Source of the DNA: Enoplosus armatus
Taxonomy: Eukaryota > Chordata > Actinopteri > Centrarchiformes > Enoplosidae
DNA: 64,000 bases
Assembly: GCF_043641665.1 (NCBI RefSeq)
Contig: NC_092186.1
Location: forward strand, 25,825,501-25,889,500
Direction: 5' to 3'
The first letter of the stretch is position 1. Every line of letters begins with the position of its first letter. Below the pieces are notes generated by a model. The model searched no databases. It was not told the origin of the DNA and saw only the letters and a program-made list of their open reading frames with translations. Shown here piece by piece: positions 34,966 through 46,784 of this stretch. Made by a program: the position numbers and the translations under genes.

Positions 34966-35974
34966 ATTAGAAAGCACATCATGGCTTGGGTTAGAATGCC
35001 TAGTTCATTAAGGTTGGGGGGGGGGGGACCTTTGTTGGCATGGTTACCATACCAAATGCGTGGTTACGGTTAGGGGAACAAACAGCGGCCTCATTACGTT
35101 AAAGTCAGGACCTTGCGGCTCTTTACAAGCATGATTGCTGTGGCAGCTGGAGGGCGCGGCCACTTGAATGGAAACAACCGCAGATTTGGGGGTGCTGCTG
35201 TTTTTCTTGGGAGGACAGAATATTATCTCGTGGTAGAGGTGATAAAACTAGCAGTATGAGTGTTTCTGACTTCCCTGCTCAGTCTGTGGCACTCAGTTCA
35301 TTATTTCACCTTTCATTTTTCAAAAAAGGAAAATTCAGAGATCGTCCCCAAATCCGATAAGACAGCAGAACATCCTGAACGTAACCTGTTGTACTTGAGG
35401 ATGGTTGGTAGTGTGAGTGGGAAGGATAGACCATTTGAACATAAACCATTTCATTAGGTTCACCACTCAGGATCCTCTGTGGACATTTAGTCGTGAAAAA
35501 CCGTCACAGTGTAAAAAAAAAACCTGGAGAGTGAGGGGACCCAACCAGTTTGTTGCCTTCTACAACCTTTTATAGCCCGGTCACCTGCTGTCTATGACCA
35601 ATCAGGGAGGGAGGATCTCTGGAATTAGAGCCAGGGGACATCAATCTCCCCTCAACTGGAGCTAAATGATCATCAGTAAAGGACATTTTAAAAGGGGGAA
35701 ATGCATTCCTTCTTAAAGGGAATTAAAGGAGCTATAGATGAACGGTATGAAACTGTACTGTTACCAGGACACAGCAACTGTAGAGGAATGAAGGATCAAG
35801 TCAGATGTGTGTTCAGATCACCGGGGGCTGAAAAACATCCATTAACGAACTGATCCTATTGAGTTCCCAAACTTCCCAGCAGCATTTCGTGCGTTCATCT
35901 AGTAGAAGAAGTAGGCAGCCTGCGACGCTGAACATTATAAGCAAACTTTATATGACAAACGTAACTTCTGCTTT
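34966..35974. other. No gene recognised; G12 at 35016-35027
   Basis: Short stretches such as CATCATGGCTTGGGTTAGAA (about 34978) look like more repeat F debris. The rest is unique. Confidence 0.4.
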
Positions 35975-36040
35975 AGGCAACAAAAGCACTCCGGTTAAGG
36001 TCAGGGAGACATGATGGTTTCGGTTAAACGCTGCGTTTCG
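35975..36040 (+). repeat. Dispersed repeat F, degenerate copy 3
   Basis: AGGCAACAAAAGCACTCCGG, then GACATGATGGTTTCGGTTAA, a decayed version of the copies at 21325 and 34603. Confidence 0.45.
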
Positions 36041-36212
36041 GAGTCACTGCAGACTTGTACGAGACCCAAGACCAGGACCTTTCACTAACCTCATCCGAGC
36101 GCTGCCCGTGCCTAAACATAACCATGAAAAAGTTCAATAATGGTGCCTGTCCTAGTGGTGTTGCGCCATCTGACATGCACACAGACTGAGAATGATACAG
36201 TAGCTGAGGTGT

Positions 36213-36241
<29 letters not shown>
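36213..36241 (+). repeat. (TG)14 microsatellite
   Basis: Perfect TG tract of 29 bases. Confidence 0.95.
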
Positions 36242-36243
<2 letters not shown>

Positions 36244-36310
36244 TAGTCTCATTTGATTACATTCTTTTCATGGGAGCGATTCAAACAGAAGGGTAGAGCC
36301 TTTCTCCAGC

Positions 36311-36973
36311 GAGGGCCGCACAATTAATCGAATGGAAATCTCGTTCGCAATTTTGGCTTCCCGCAATTAAATGAAGATGATCGACTGCGATATTGACACG
36401 CTGCATATCAAATCAAGCGCTTCCTAAACCAGCAGCCACCAGGGAGCGATCGAGGTGTTTTGGCTCCACTTTTGAGGTGGTCTCGCAATAGCCAGCGCTA
36501 TCTCCACACTTTGTTTTAGCACTGTACAAAAGTACAGGCCAAAAATGTCCCGGAGGTCGCGGCTGCAGTCCAGAGTAAAATACAACAGAGAGCAGAGTCA
36601 AATGTCTGGAGCAGAGGGCGAAGAGCTAGTCCCTCGAAGCGGACCATCATTCGTTGTCTGGAAGTATTTCAGATTTAAGGTGATGTCAAGAACAAGAACA
36701 AATCATATGCAAAGAGCGCAAAACACCCCAAACTGCAGTACGATGACTGAATATGAAGTCGCTAAGGTTACCTCACTGAACCCCCCCCCCCCCATCCATG
36801 TCCAACGTCAACTCAGACGTCCATAACAGCGACGCCGTACAGCACACAATTTTATTTAGATTTTGCTGCCAGGAGATGCACCGTGAATAAGGACCGGCCT
36901 TATTTTGATGCCAAGATTTGTACATCAGCAGGAATGCGGCACAACGCGGAAGCGAAAGAGGTGCTCTGTTTAA
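36311..36973 (+). mobile_element. hAT transposon deletion derivative with BED-finger start (copy G2)
   Basis: The left end GAGGGCCGCACAATTAATCG is followed by a leader and an ATG at 36545. The frame gives ...EGEELVPRSGPSFVVWKYFRF around residues 24-44, matching the start of the BED finger region of hAT transposases, but it then diverges and lacks the zinc ligands. After a C13 tract (36781-36793) the sequence rejoins the 3' region (GATGCACCGTGAATAAGGAC to GAAAGAGGTGCTCTG) seen in the inverted copy at 16364-16680. A non-autonomous derivative in which most of the transposase is gone; the right terminal repeat is not visible. Confidence 0.8.
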
Positions 36974-37163
36974 TGGCGGACGGCATGTGTCGGCGTGGAT
37001 CTCGCCGTGACTTTGCCTACCTTTGCATCATCAGCTCTCACAAACATGTGGGTTGTTATCACCTCATTATCGTGGCCCCCCTGGGATGGCACATCCATGG
37101 ACTGACTGACTGTGTGGGTGTCATGAAGCACTAGAAAACATCGTCAGCACAGATCATCAGGCG

Positions 37164-37167
<4 letters not shown>
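36974..37167. other. No gene recognised
   Basis: Unique sequence to the right of the hAT derivative. Confidence 0.4.
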
Positions 37168-37202
<35 letters not shown>

Positions 37203-37212
37203 GGGGGGGGGG
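37168..37212 (+). repeat. Compound (TG)n-A-G11 tract
   Basis: A 33-base TG run, one A, then eleven G. Alternating purine-pyrimidine next to a G run is an unusual compound structure. Confidence 0.9.
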
Positions 37213-37704
37213 TCCTGATTGCCACTGATGAACACATTCGGATTCCTGTGGATATTAGCGGAGTACTTCTGACCCGCGTGCGAAGAATTATACGGGAGCC
37301 TGCTGTGTCAGTCATGTGGCAGGTTACCGGGCTGAGATTGCGAGAGCATTAGCAGGGAGGGAGCACATCGCCGCTGCTGCCGCTGCTTCCTCCCCACCCG
37401 TCAAGACTCATCTGGTTATGTGGTTTCCCATCGTCCCTCGCATGTGCTGACACGTCAACTTTTCCAAATATTAATTACCCACAACTGGCCACACATGTAG
37501 CACAAAGATGCTGAATATCAGATTGTCTCATGCAGAGGTGTACATTAAGGAATCATTACCTTCTCCTTCAGGAGGCTCACACATCCCACATCCAGCCTGG
37601 ACCAGTTAGAGCTGGCTGACATACCGGTGTCTCAGCTGGGCTGAAGCTGAAAACTGTTCAAATCAGGTGGTCAAGTAGGTGTAACTCGCACGGCAGTTGT
37701 TGTT
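37213..37704. other. No gene recognised
   Basis: Unique DNA with a GCTGCTGCCGCTGCTTCC stretch near 37372. No supported exon. Confidence 0.4.
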
Positions 37705-37830
37705 ATCGTATATATATATTTTTTACTCACTTAAAGATTGTAAATGTGTATATTTTTATTTCCTCTTATTTCTATATTTTGCACATACTTTTATTTCTAA
37801 ACGTATGCTGCTTTCTGCTCTTGAATGGGA
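37705..37830 (+). mobile_element. Non-LTR retrotransposon 3' tail, copy I2
   Basis: TTTTTTACTCACTTAAAGAT, TGTAAATGTGTATATTTTTA and TGCTGCTTTCTGCTCTTGAA match the copy at 34735-34965. It breaks off at GAATGGGA, before the GGGGATCAATAAA end. Confidence 0.75.
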
Positions 37831-37989
37831 AAGTGAGTTTTCCAGTTTAAGGTGTTGCGTAACGCCTTCGCTCAACGCAGCGTAAGTGGGAGGTTGTTGG
37901 CCTGAGTTCAGTAGGATTAATCTGCGTGCTAAAAGGGTTATGAACCTTGCCACAGTACCCCCAAAAACATTAAAAATGTTTTAAATACT

Positions 37990-38118
37990 GTCGCACAGGA
38001 GGTGGGTTCCGCCGTCCGCATGTCGAATTGTCCCTGAGCTGTGGGAATGGACGTATGAGACCTGATCTGTCAAGCGCTTTGGGAACTGCTAAGGTTGGAA
38101 AGCGCTACATAAGAGAAG
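37990..38118 (+). mobile_element. SINE-like element (copy J3)
   Basis: ACTGTCGCACAGGAGGTGGG at the left and AAGCGCTTTGGGAACTGCTA with AAAGCGCTACATAAGAGA at the right both match the complement of the copy at 4605-4852. Internal sequence is diverged and shortened. Confidence 0.65.
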
Positions 38119-40679
38119 TTCCTTTACTATTGTTTGTTCGTTATGTCCTTGTGAAATAGCTATCGACCGCTCATTTGTGACGCCGTATGCTCATTTGAGC
38201 AGCTCTTTATCCAAAGCAATCTTGTAACACTAACATCTGTGGGAGGCAAAGCGTTGGGAAGGCAGGTGTGATTGGACGGATTGTGTAGCAGCATGCGCCG
38301 TCAGAGAGCTACCGGGAAACCTTCAGACAGACCTTTAATTACCCGCTGATGAACAGAGGCCGTATTTGTAATTAGAGAAAGAAAATGTTAATGCATTCTA
38401 TAGAGGATGACGGCATGGGGTGGGCAGGGGGGGGGGGGGGGTATTTTGCTTTTGCCATAGGTAGGTAGTGAGTGGTGTGCTGCATCTGTTTTCAGTCTGG
38501 TTTCCAGGAGCAGCTGATATTCTTCACGACTACGATTTCTGTGATTCAACTTACATCAATCGGCTGCGTCCATCTCATCCGTGCTTGTCGACATTTTTGT
38601 GGCAATTCCTCCATTGCTGTTTTCATAGTCTCGGACAGCCAGACCCTCTCCACACTTTGGAGGAAAGGTCTGGCTGAACCCATCAGTCATTCTGGGATGG
38701 GGGGGGGGGGACGCCCTGGCTTGATTAAATCCCGGCTAAAGAAAACACCGCATGAAATATTAAACAACGTATGTAGACGATGTGATTTTACAACTTTTAC
38801 TGTTAAATAAGATGAACATAACCTGATCCTCGGTGTCCTGGAGGGTGAAGCCCACCTATACTTAAGATCTGGAGGAAGCTCACTGGACCTGTTAAAACCA
38901 CGGAGGCGCAGTTAGCGGAAGGGGAGGAGAAAACTACTGTTTTCATGGATGCAGCTTTTTTTAGTGGCCCTGGCTCAGGAAAAAAAAATGATATCAAAAT
39001 GATACTGAATGCTGATCGGCTGATTAAAGTCGGCATTTGAAGTTGTCGTGCTGCCACGGAACCACCCGTTAGTCACTTCATGCGTCACGTTTTGTAGGAC
39101 TGTGACACGCGCAGGAGACACAGATTTCAGACCGCCTTGGACATTTCCTTCAGCACGGGATGATTTTCAGGAAATAGATTGCAGAAAGCACTCGATTGGG
39201 GAATGTAAGCTAGCTATCAGAAGAGTGGCAGGCTGCACACTGACACAGAAAAACTGGCATGCACACACACACACACACACATCCACGATCTAATAAACAA
39301 ACAGCCAAAAATAGATGCATTTTTATTATAAAGCGCATTCCAGACGTGATAAGTTGAAACCATTAAAATCTTGTTGCACTGGACTGTTAGTTTAGTGGGA
39401 TAAAAATGCTTGAATCAGACTCTTTAGGAAATTGCAATTGACTTTTATTGTCTGAGCCTGTGGAGAGCTTGATGGAAGCCCGCAGGTTTGTCCGTGTCAG
39501 CGTTCTCAGAACAGAACATTGATTTGTAAAATAGATGTAATGCATCATTTTTATGGCATGTTCATCTGACATCTTCGGGAAACTAACAACGAGACTGTGG
39601 GTGCGCGCTGTATCCGAACAGTTCCCGTGTGCTGTGGTGTTCATACAACAGGCTATATTAAGCACTGCCATGTCACAATGAGAGCGCTCTAAAAATAGGG
39701 TGGCAGAGCTGAATGAAAACGTAAGCTAAACAGATGACGCCTCTTTCGTGCCGTTTTTGAAGGATGTGCTGTGAAGTGTAAAGTGTCATAATCTATAGGT
39801 GGGGCAGAGCGGAAAACAGCCTCTCCTCTCCTGGAACTACACCGAATCGTCGCTCAATTACCGACAACAGCGTTCAAACGTTCAAAAGAGTTGAGCGCAT
39901 GATGCCTCAGATCCCTTCCCGTGATTAGCACAGGTTCGGTCTGGCCTTTCAAGCTGTGAACTCGTTTCTCATTTGGGGGCTTTTTTCGCTGCATCTGGAG
40001 CAAGGAAGGTAGAACTCGGCATATGGCTGATGTCGATGACAAGCTTATTTCCATAGTGGAGGACCCCTTCCAGCCATATTTAAAAGAGGACCAGTGTTTT
40101 GCGGGTCTTAGCTTACTCTGTACAGTGATGCGGGTTATTTCCGACGTCCATCGAGGATCAAAGTCCATAAATTCAAAGTGGTTGTCATGATTGTGAGGTT
40201 AGATCTGAAGTTGTGGCATTTTCTTCAGTATCAACATCAATCGAGTGAATGTTGTCTGTACAATGTCCAAACATCCACGGTTACAGTTCAGACAGGGAAA
40301 CGCTAGTAGCTCCAAGACTTTCCGTGGTGCAGATTCCCCAGATGTTCAGAATAAGTCCTGTTTTCGTTGATGAAAACATGACAGTAATGTTGGAATATGT
40401 TCATTCCAAATGGAAAGAAGGAAACGTACGGAGGCTCAGAATATCCTAATCATGGATGGTTCTCTGGGACACTGACACTCTCCTCTATCCATATCCATAT
40501 ACAGATATTTGCTGTCTATTGAAGACCCCCCCCCCCCCCCCCCCAGTTTAAATGACTTGAAACGTTATAAAAAAAGATGTATAATACCACACACATAGGC
40601 GCCAACGTCATGGGCTTATGCACAAACCACATCAGGAGAGAATAGAAATGTTTTCCAATGAATAATTGCTCAGAATCAG
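38119..40679. other. No gene recognised; G/C runs and (CA)10
   Basis: G15 at 38427-38441, G12 at 38699-38710, (CA)10 at 39262-39281 and C19 at 40526-40544. The plus frame 38472-38810 (112 codons) runs into the second G run and has no domain. Otherwise unique. Confidence 0.5.
40526..40544 (+). repeat. C19 homopolymer
   Basis: Nineteen consecutive C. Confidence 0.95.
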
Positions 40680-40815
40680 CAATCAGAAATAAAGTACAGG
40701 TTCGGTTTCTAAATTTAGAAATGAGAAGTATGTACAAATAAAGATATAAAAAATTAAAAATAAAATACATACATTTACAATCTTTGAGCGAAAACTAAAA
40801 CTAAAAAATAAAGAT
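40680..40815 (-). mobile_element. Non-LTR retrotransposon 3' tail, copy I3 (minus strand)
   Basis: The complement has CTCAAAGATTGTAAATGTAT, a T-rich stretch and TTGTACATACTTCTCATTTC, corresponding to the 37705-37830 copy in inverted orientation. More diverged than the other two. Confidence 0.6.
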
Positions 40816-42086
40816 ATACATACATATATGTATTGCACAGTATCTGTATCAGTGTTGGATATCCTGTCAAGATCAGATTTTGAAATGTGAAAAACACCCG
40901 TGTCCATTCCTAGATTGAACTTTCTTGGTGTCCCCTAACGGTCCTCTTTGGGTGGTTTTATAGAGCGGCACAAAGCATACGAAGTCATTTACATTTCTGT
41001 GAACCGCAGCCAGAAATACACATGGCCCAATAAGATTTCCTGTCCAACCTTTTTAAGAGAATACAATTGTGATATACTTCTTTTTGATTTATTTTTTGTG
41101 TAATTGTGACCGAGATACTTGCCGAGCAGGACGCTTGTCAGTGCCCTCTGGTGGACAAACTCTGCAACGGAGACACTTGTTTCTAAGTGACCTCAAACCT
41201 AGTTTGGCATTTGGTTATCCAATGTTATGTGGCCATGACGTGGGTCTTTGGGCCGTTTGTTTACTTTGACCGACCGATCAAATAGGTGGAGCAGGTGGGG
41301 TCAGGGATTTAAACACTTCTACTTCAAATCTACTTCTTCCCAGTTCGGTGCGGAGCAGTCCTGCAGGAAAAGCAATATCATTATATGAACAATGTGCTGA
41401 TTTCAGAGAGCGTGAATGTGAGTGTGTGTGTGTGTCTTCTTGGCATTCAGTCAGAAGCTTCCTCCTTGTGTGTAGGTGGTTGTGGCATATTGATACATAT
41501 TGTGCAGCAAGATATGCCCAGTCTCCTTCTCCTGGGAGCGTCTTTTTTTTTTTTTAATGTGGAGAGCTCATTAAACTCAGAAGTTGAGAGTAAATGTTCC
41601 GTATTTCATTGAATGTTTCACATTGTTTTACGTTTACACTGTGTACAGCTCTTTCCAGGAGAACGGTGATGCATTGCGCCCAACTGCACAGTAATAGCTG
41701 ACTAAGCCTTATTGTTTCCTCAAGACTTTTTTTTTTCGAAACCAACTTTTGTCTGGGGGGGGGTGGGGGGGGTCCCTGGCTGAGTGATGTAGTTGCACCA
41801 TTGGTCGGTCGAGCGTTGGAGTTTCTCAGTTATGTCCTCAGGAGCATATTGACCGTCCAGCCATAGACTTGGTTTCCACCTCATCTTGTTTGAAGTTCGG
41901 GGGGGGGGGGGGCTCTAGCTCACTTCCTGTATTGTCGTATTTCAGCAGGACACATTTTGTTTCAGGGTTATTGACAGGCAGCTCACATCGCTAATCACAG
42001 ATGCCAAGCGGCTCTTTGTAAGTGAATGAAGGGAAAGGAACTGCAGCCAGTTTCCTCTACCAGGTGGCCGCTCACTGTCTGAAGCC
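40816..42086. other. No gene recognised; G14 at 41899-41912
   Basis: CAGTGCCCTCTGGTGGACAA near 41140 is a motif frequent in fish repeats, with no second copy here. G9-T-G8 at 41755-41772. The frames 41348-41557 and 41385-41612 overlap in different phases. Confidence 0.4.
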
Positions 42087-42114
42087 GGGGGTGGGGTGGG
42101 GTGGGGTGGGGGGG
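42087..42114 (+). repeat. G-quadruplex candidate: G5-T-G4-T-G4-T-G4-T-G7
   Basis: Five G runs of four or more separated by single T, a near-ideal intramolecular quadruplex pattern on the plus strand. Confidence 0.9.
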
Positions 42115-43480
42115 AGGCTACAGCCCGTTTGATGTGTCTTTTGACCCTGTGAAATTGCAGGAGTTTCATTTTAGCTGAAATGATAAATCTTTATGAGAAA
42201 CATGAGCTGGCAGGCTTTTGAAAATGGGCCCTGTGATGTTAAGTTGAAATGGATACCCTGTGAGAGCCGCCGCAGAGAGGTCGTCTTTGTTGCAGATGGA
42301 TTTTAATGCCATTGACTTGCTTGTTTGTGTCTTGAACCAACCAGGTGCTGCTGTGGTAAAATCTCTCTTTTGTAAATGGAAGGTTCAAGCTTATCCATAG
42401 TTTTTTTTCTCCGTTCACTTGTGCTCAAGACCCGTTTTAACAGCGCTAAACTGAACTCTGCCCCGAAGGTTAGGCACCGCGGACTGTGGGAAGACGTTTA
42501 CTGAATATCTGTGATGAAATTAGAGCTTTAGGTTTACTGCTGGCCACCGTCTCTGTCAGTTACTGGAGCCAGAAGTCTTGGTTGAATGCGGTTGAAGGGG
42601 CTGTGGTGGCTGTCCCTTTTGCACTCATTTTGAGGAAAATTCCATTCTGGACCAAATCAATACCAATCTCAATCAGTATCAATACTACTACTAACTATTA
42701 TTGCGAGAAATCCTTTCCAAACCTCTCAGTTCAGTGAGGGATGATCTCATTGTCTTCAGTTTTCGGCTGAATTGAGACCTAAGAACTGAGACATGAAAGC
42801 ATGTCAGATACATCAATCAATCGTTGCACGTTATGTAATTACATACAGTGAAATGCCTGATTATGAACAATTTATTAGACCAGGAGGAGAATCCTGTTAG
42901 TAACAGATAGTCAGTTGAAATGTTTAAGGATTGAAGGGATTAAATGATGGCTGCTTTCTTTTGGTCTTAGTCAAGGCAACAACTATGACTATGTGACAAC
43001 GTAACAATGCTAATATTTGGAAACCCACACCATTTGAAAAAAAACCCTGTACCCTTCAAATTGGGTTTATACACAACACATTAATTGGGCTAATAGTGTT
43101 TTGGAAGAAATACAACTGCTGTCTGGTTTTCCTCCAGTGCAGGAAGTGCTACTTTCTATGAGTGGTCCTGTGTCTTCATGTCCTCGTGTACCGTTTGCCG
43201 TGATGGTGGCTGCCTGACGAGCCCTGATCAGAACCTGCCAGACGAAATGACAAAATGCTTTTTTTTTTTTTTTTAAAAAAAGCAAGACTCCATCCATATT
43301 TCACTGCCGTGATACTAAAAATGCGCTTTGGATTCATTGTAACAAACTAAACATTTATTGTAATAAAGCAGCAACGCAATAATCGGTAATGTAATGATTT
43401 GATTTGAATGAACTTCCCCCGTCATATCATGTCATATCAAAATAATTTGTTGCACGAATCCTAAAACTGTGCATAACCAT
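42115..43480. other. No gene recognised
   Basis: 42125-42360 is repeat-free and looks unremarkable; 43260-43280 has T and A runs. No exon supported. Confidence 0.4.
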
Positions 43481-43800
43481 TAATATCAACATTCACAGTT
43501 AATATCTAATAGTAACCCAATACTCATTACATAATAATGACTAATAACCTAATGCTAAATGGTTATTAGCTTTTACAAAGTCTAACTGATCCTTAAATAG
43601 TTAATAACATATTACCTATTAACTATTGATAGCCTTGTACCTAATAGGTAATAAAATGAATTACCTAATATTCTGTAGTCAGTCGCCATTAATAAAACAA
43701 TACTGTACCTACAATTCAATAGTCAGTGACCATTAATAGCATAATCATTTATTGTTAATAACCTAATGTAAAATGCCAGGCATTCCGAGTTAACGGAAGT
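43481..43800. repeat. AT-rich degenerate array of TTAATAACCTAAT-like units
   Basis: The motifs AACCTAAT, TAATAACC, ACCTAATAGGTAATA and CATTAATA recur throughout, often as inverted pairs such as ACCTATTAACTATTG/ACCTAATAGGTAAT. It may be a decayed tandem array or the interior of an AT-rich DNA transposon. Confidence 0.5.
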
Positions 43801-45589
43801 AATTAAAGCTCGTATATTTTCGTAAGCTTTGGGCGTTTGACTGTCAGGGAAATATGTGCTTTGCTTGTAAGCTCAATTCTTGTGAGAAACCCCCCCCATG
43901 ACTTTCTTTTCCCCCTGCATTATTTGACAGCTTACATGCTGCTCCATTTGTGGGGCAAAGGTAATGACCCTGGGACCCAGGGAAGCCATTAAAAGCCAGT
44001 GTGTAAACTGAAAGCTTTGGCAGTTCACAAGTTTGCGCAGGTTCTAGCTGTCAACGGTGATGTGAGACGGAAGCCTCCAAATGCCAGACGAGGCGAGGTG
44101 ATCTGGATTCGGGATCAGGGTCTTGAATCGGAAGACTTCGCATGGACATCCCTCGACTTTCTGAGTGGAAATCTGAATTATGTGTGATTCGTTCCCTTTT
44201 TATTTCTCCAAACAGGTTGCAGTGTAATAATATTCATGACACAGCGCGAGGTATTCCTTAAGGTGTAAGGAAAGATGGCCTGTTGCTGTTTGGTACAAAC
44301 CTACATTACGGGTTTCTCAAAAAAAAAAAAAAAGAAGAAAAAAAAGCAATCATGGTTGTTAAACTCACCATCAGCCATAGCAACAGGGAGGTCTCATTGT
44401 CTCCCTTAAGAGGACGGCTGTGTTTGCTAGGTGGTTTAGGTCAGACTGAAGAAAAGTGACTTAGGAGCTAGGACTTTTTAGTGTGACGAAGTGTCCTTCA
44501 TCCCTGCTGGCTTATTCCTTATTGGGTGCACAGGACTTTTGGCAGCTGACACTGGAGTTCATGTCCAGCATCCCGCATGTGGTCAGGTTCCTGAAAACAC
44601 TGGGGGTGTCAGTTAAGCAAGTTGTGAAACTGGAGGATCCTCTGCCCCCTGGCTCCACAAGTAAGAGTTCCATTCGTTTTCTCCATAAGACCACGTTATG
44701 CCACTCGCAGCTGGGGACGGACATGGTTGAATCGGTCGAGCACAAGAGACGTCAGAAGTGTGTGGGAAAAGGGACAAACTTAATGTGAGATATTATAACT
44801 ACGACTTCTGGTAAGAAACAGCCAAACAGGAAAGCTGAAAATTCGGTTCTGCTCCGCTGAACCTGATGAGAAAGCCCTAGGTTGGTTTGAATCAATTCAG
44901 TAAGTGTGGCGCAAACGACAGTTTGAGCAGTTTGAATTCACTTCGGCTGATTTGTGCCTCTGACTGGCTTCTTGTTCTTGTTATTCAGAGCCAAACCTGA
45001 TTGCGGGATTGCAATATCGTCTGGGAGCGTCACGTGTCCCTGTGTCAAGTGACGTCGAGGACATCATGAAAAGAAACATCGGAAATAGCTGCTTCTCTCT
45101 GGAATTAGTTGTGCAATATCGATGTGTCATTTTTCAGAAGACAGGCTGTTGTTGTTTGCAGTGTATGGGTGGAGGTGCAAGAAGTTACGTCCTTTCACCG
45201 ACATATTGTATCTTGCTATTACCGTGTGGTCTGGGCACATGTTCGTGAATGACATAAGACTTTTTGAAATGAAAGATGCACTTAGTAGCTCTTAAATGGG
45301 ATTTACTTTTCAAGACGATGCCACATATTTTCGGATTTTTTTGGACCTCGCCACTATGAGGTGGTTGTGTTGTGTGTCCTCTTAGTGACCTTTTTGTGCT
45401 AATGACTCTAAAAGCCCAGTTTGACCCATTAGGGACTTTTTTTTGTCTGTATCCAAACAAACAAACCAAGCCGCCCCTCCTCCCCATCGCTCTCCTCTGC
45501 TGACACCAGATAAGGCATGAGGGAGGGGTCTGTTTTACCTGCGCTCAGTCGAACCCCTCAGCAGTAGCTTCCCACCGCCTCTGAGCCTC
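43801..45589. other. No gene recognised
   Basis: Purine-rich A/G tract near 44320-44347. The 101-codon frame 44483-44788 and its opposite-strand partner have no known domain. Confidence 0.4.
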
Positions 45590-45957
45590 CAGCTGAAACC
45601 CAACACCTGTGACATCATGCACGTCGACATTGGCTGCCGCCCGGGCCCTGCTCTCGGGGCTGCAGGGGCTGTTCACTGCTCTTCGCTCCCAGAAGAGATC
45701 AGCAGCTCTGGCCGGACCCGCGTTCACATAAATCAACGCACCGCAGTGAGCGCGCTGAAGCCTCCCACCTGTGGCTGACCTCAGCGGCTGCACGCACTCC
45801 TCCGGGGGCTCAGTGCTCCTCTCGGGCTTGGAGGGGGGGGGGGTTGTTTCATGGGCTTTGTAGAGGAATTGTTCTGTTACCTTCTGAGGACCATGGCTGT
45901 GGGCTGCCAGCACTAATTCTCCTCCGGAATCGTCCTCTCAATGGAGCCTGACTGCAG
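45590..45957 (+). other. GC-rich stretch ending in a possible first exon
   Basis: The region is GC-rich with several CpG. Near its end ATGGAGCCTGACTGCAG (45941-45957) is followed directly by GTAAGC, a good splice donor. This would give a first coding exon of MEPDC plus two bases. Upstream, ACCATGG at 45891-45897 opens a seven-codon upstream frame closed at 45916. The context of the second ATG is weak at -3 (T). I do not recognise the protein start and see no second exon, so this is a candidate only. The 122-codon minus-strand frame 45545-45913 has no domain. Confidence 0.2.
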
Positions 45958-46784
45958 GTAAGCACTTCAGAAGTTTTCATGCTGAGCGTGGCCACCTGCT
46001 CACATGCCTTTTTTGAGACTCATCATACGCATTTAATAACAAATATCTGAATATCATCCTATCACTGGGTTTTACTGTAGGAGTCATGGATTGCACTCAG
46101 CAACAAAAGACCCTGATGAGTTGTTGTTCGCTACAGATGAGGGTCCGGGCACTTAGACGCAAATAGCAAGCAAGGGAGACAAGGGAGAGTGTAATGAACA
46201 AACACGACAGAGTACACCGTACAACACTTCACTTTCCCTGCAGTGGAGTGAAACTTTGAGTCCACTGCGATTTCAGCACAGAAACACAAAGACTTCTTCT
46301 GGCTGTCCTTGTTGGATGCTTTCAAATCCTCGTGGCGAGAGTTTTAATATTCTATTTTTATTTATTTTGTGAACAAATCCACAAAATACTTGAGATGCAA
46401 ATCACATATGAAGCCTGTGTGAAAAAGATCTGAACATGCCATGCAGGTTAACGCGGTCTGCCAGTCTGTAGAATGTCAGAGAATGGTGAAACACGTCCAT
46501 CAGACTTTCCACCTAACAGTGCTAACAGCCAGCACTCACCACTGTGACTGTCTTATTTAAACAGATTTAAATGTACTAAGCCTAAAAATACTGGCATTAG
46601 CTTATAAAATACCCACCATGGGCACGTTTTTTAATTATAGCGCATGAACGAGGAGTTTAGGTTGTCAAAAACCCTCAAATTCACCCCAACAAAAATAAAA
46701 GACAAAGACGGTGAAGAAGAAGACAAATGAAGACATGGGTGTCTTTAACCGAGTTGAACCAGCTTCGAAAATGTTACAGAAGTT
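45958..46784. other. No gene recognised
   Basis: Unique AT-rich DNA; would be the start of an intron if the upstream exon were real. Confidence 0.4.

Noticed and set aside
45545..45913. 122-codon minus-strand frame
   Set aside because: Lies in GC-rich DNA, where stop codons are rare; includes a proline run from a G11 tract; no known domain.
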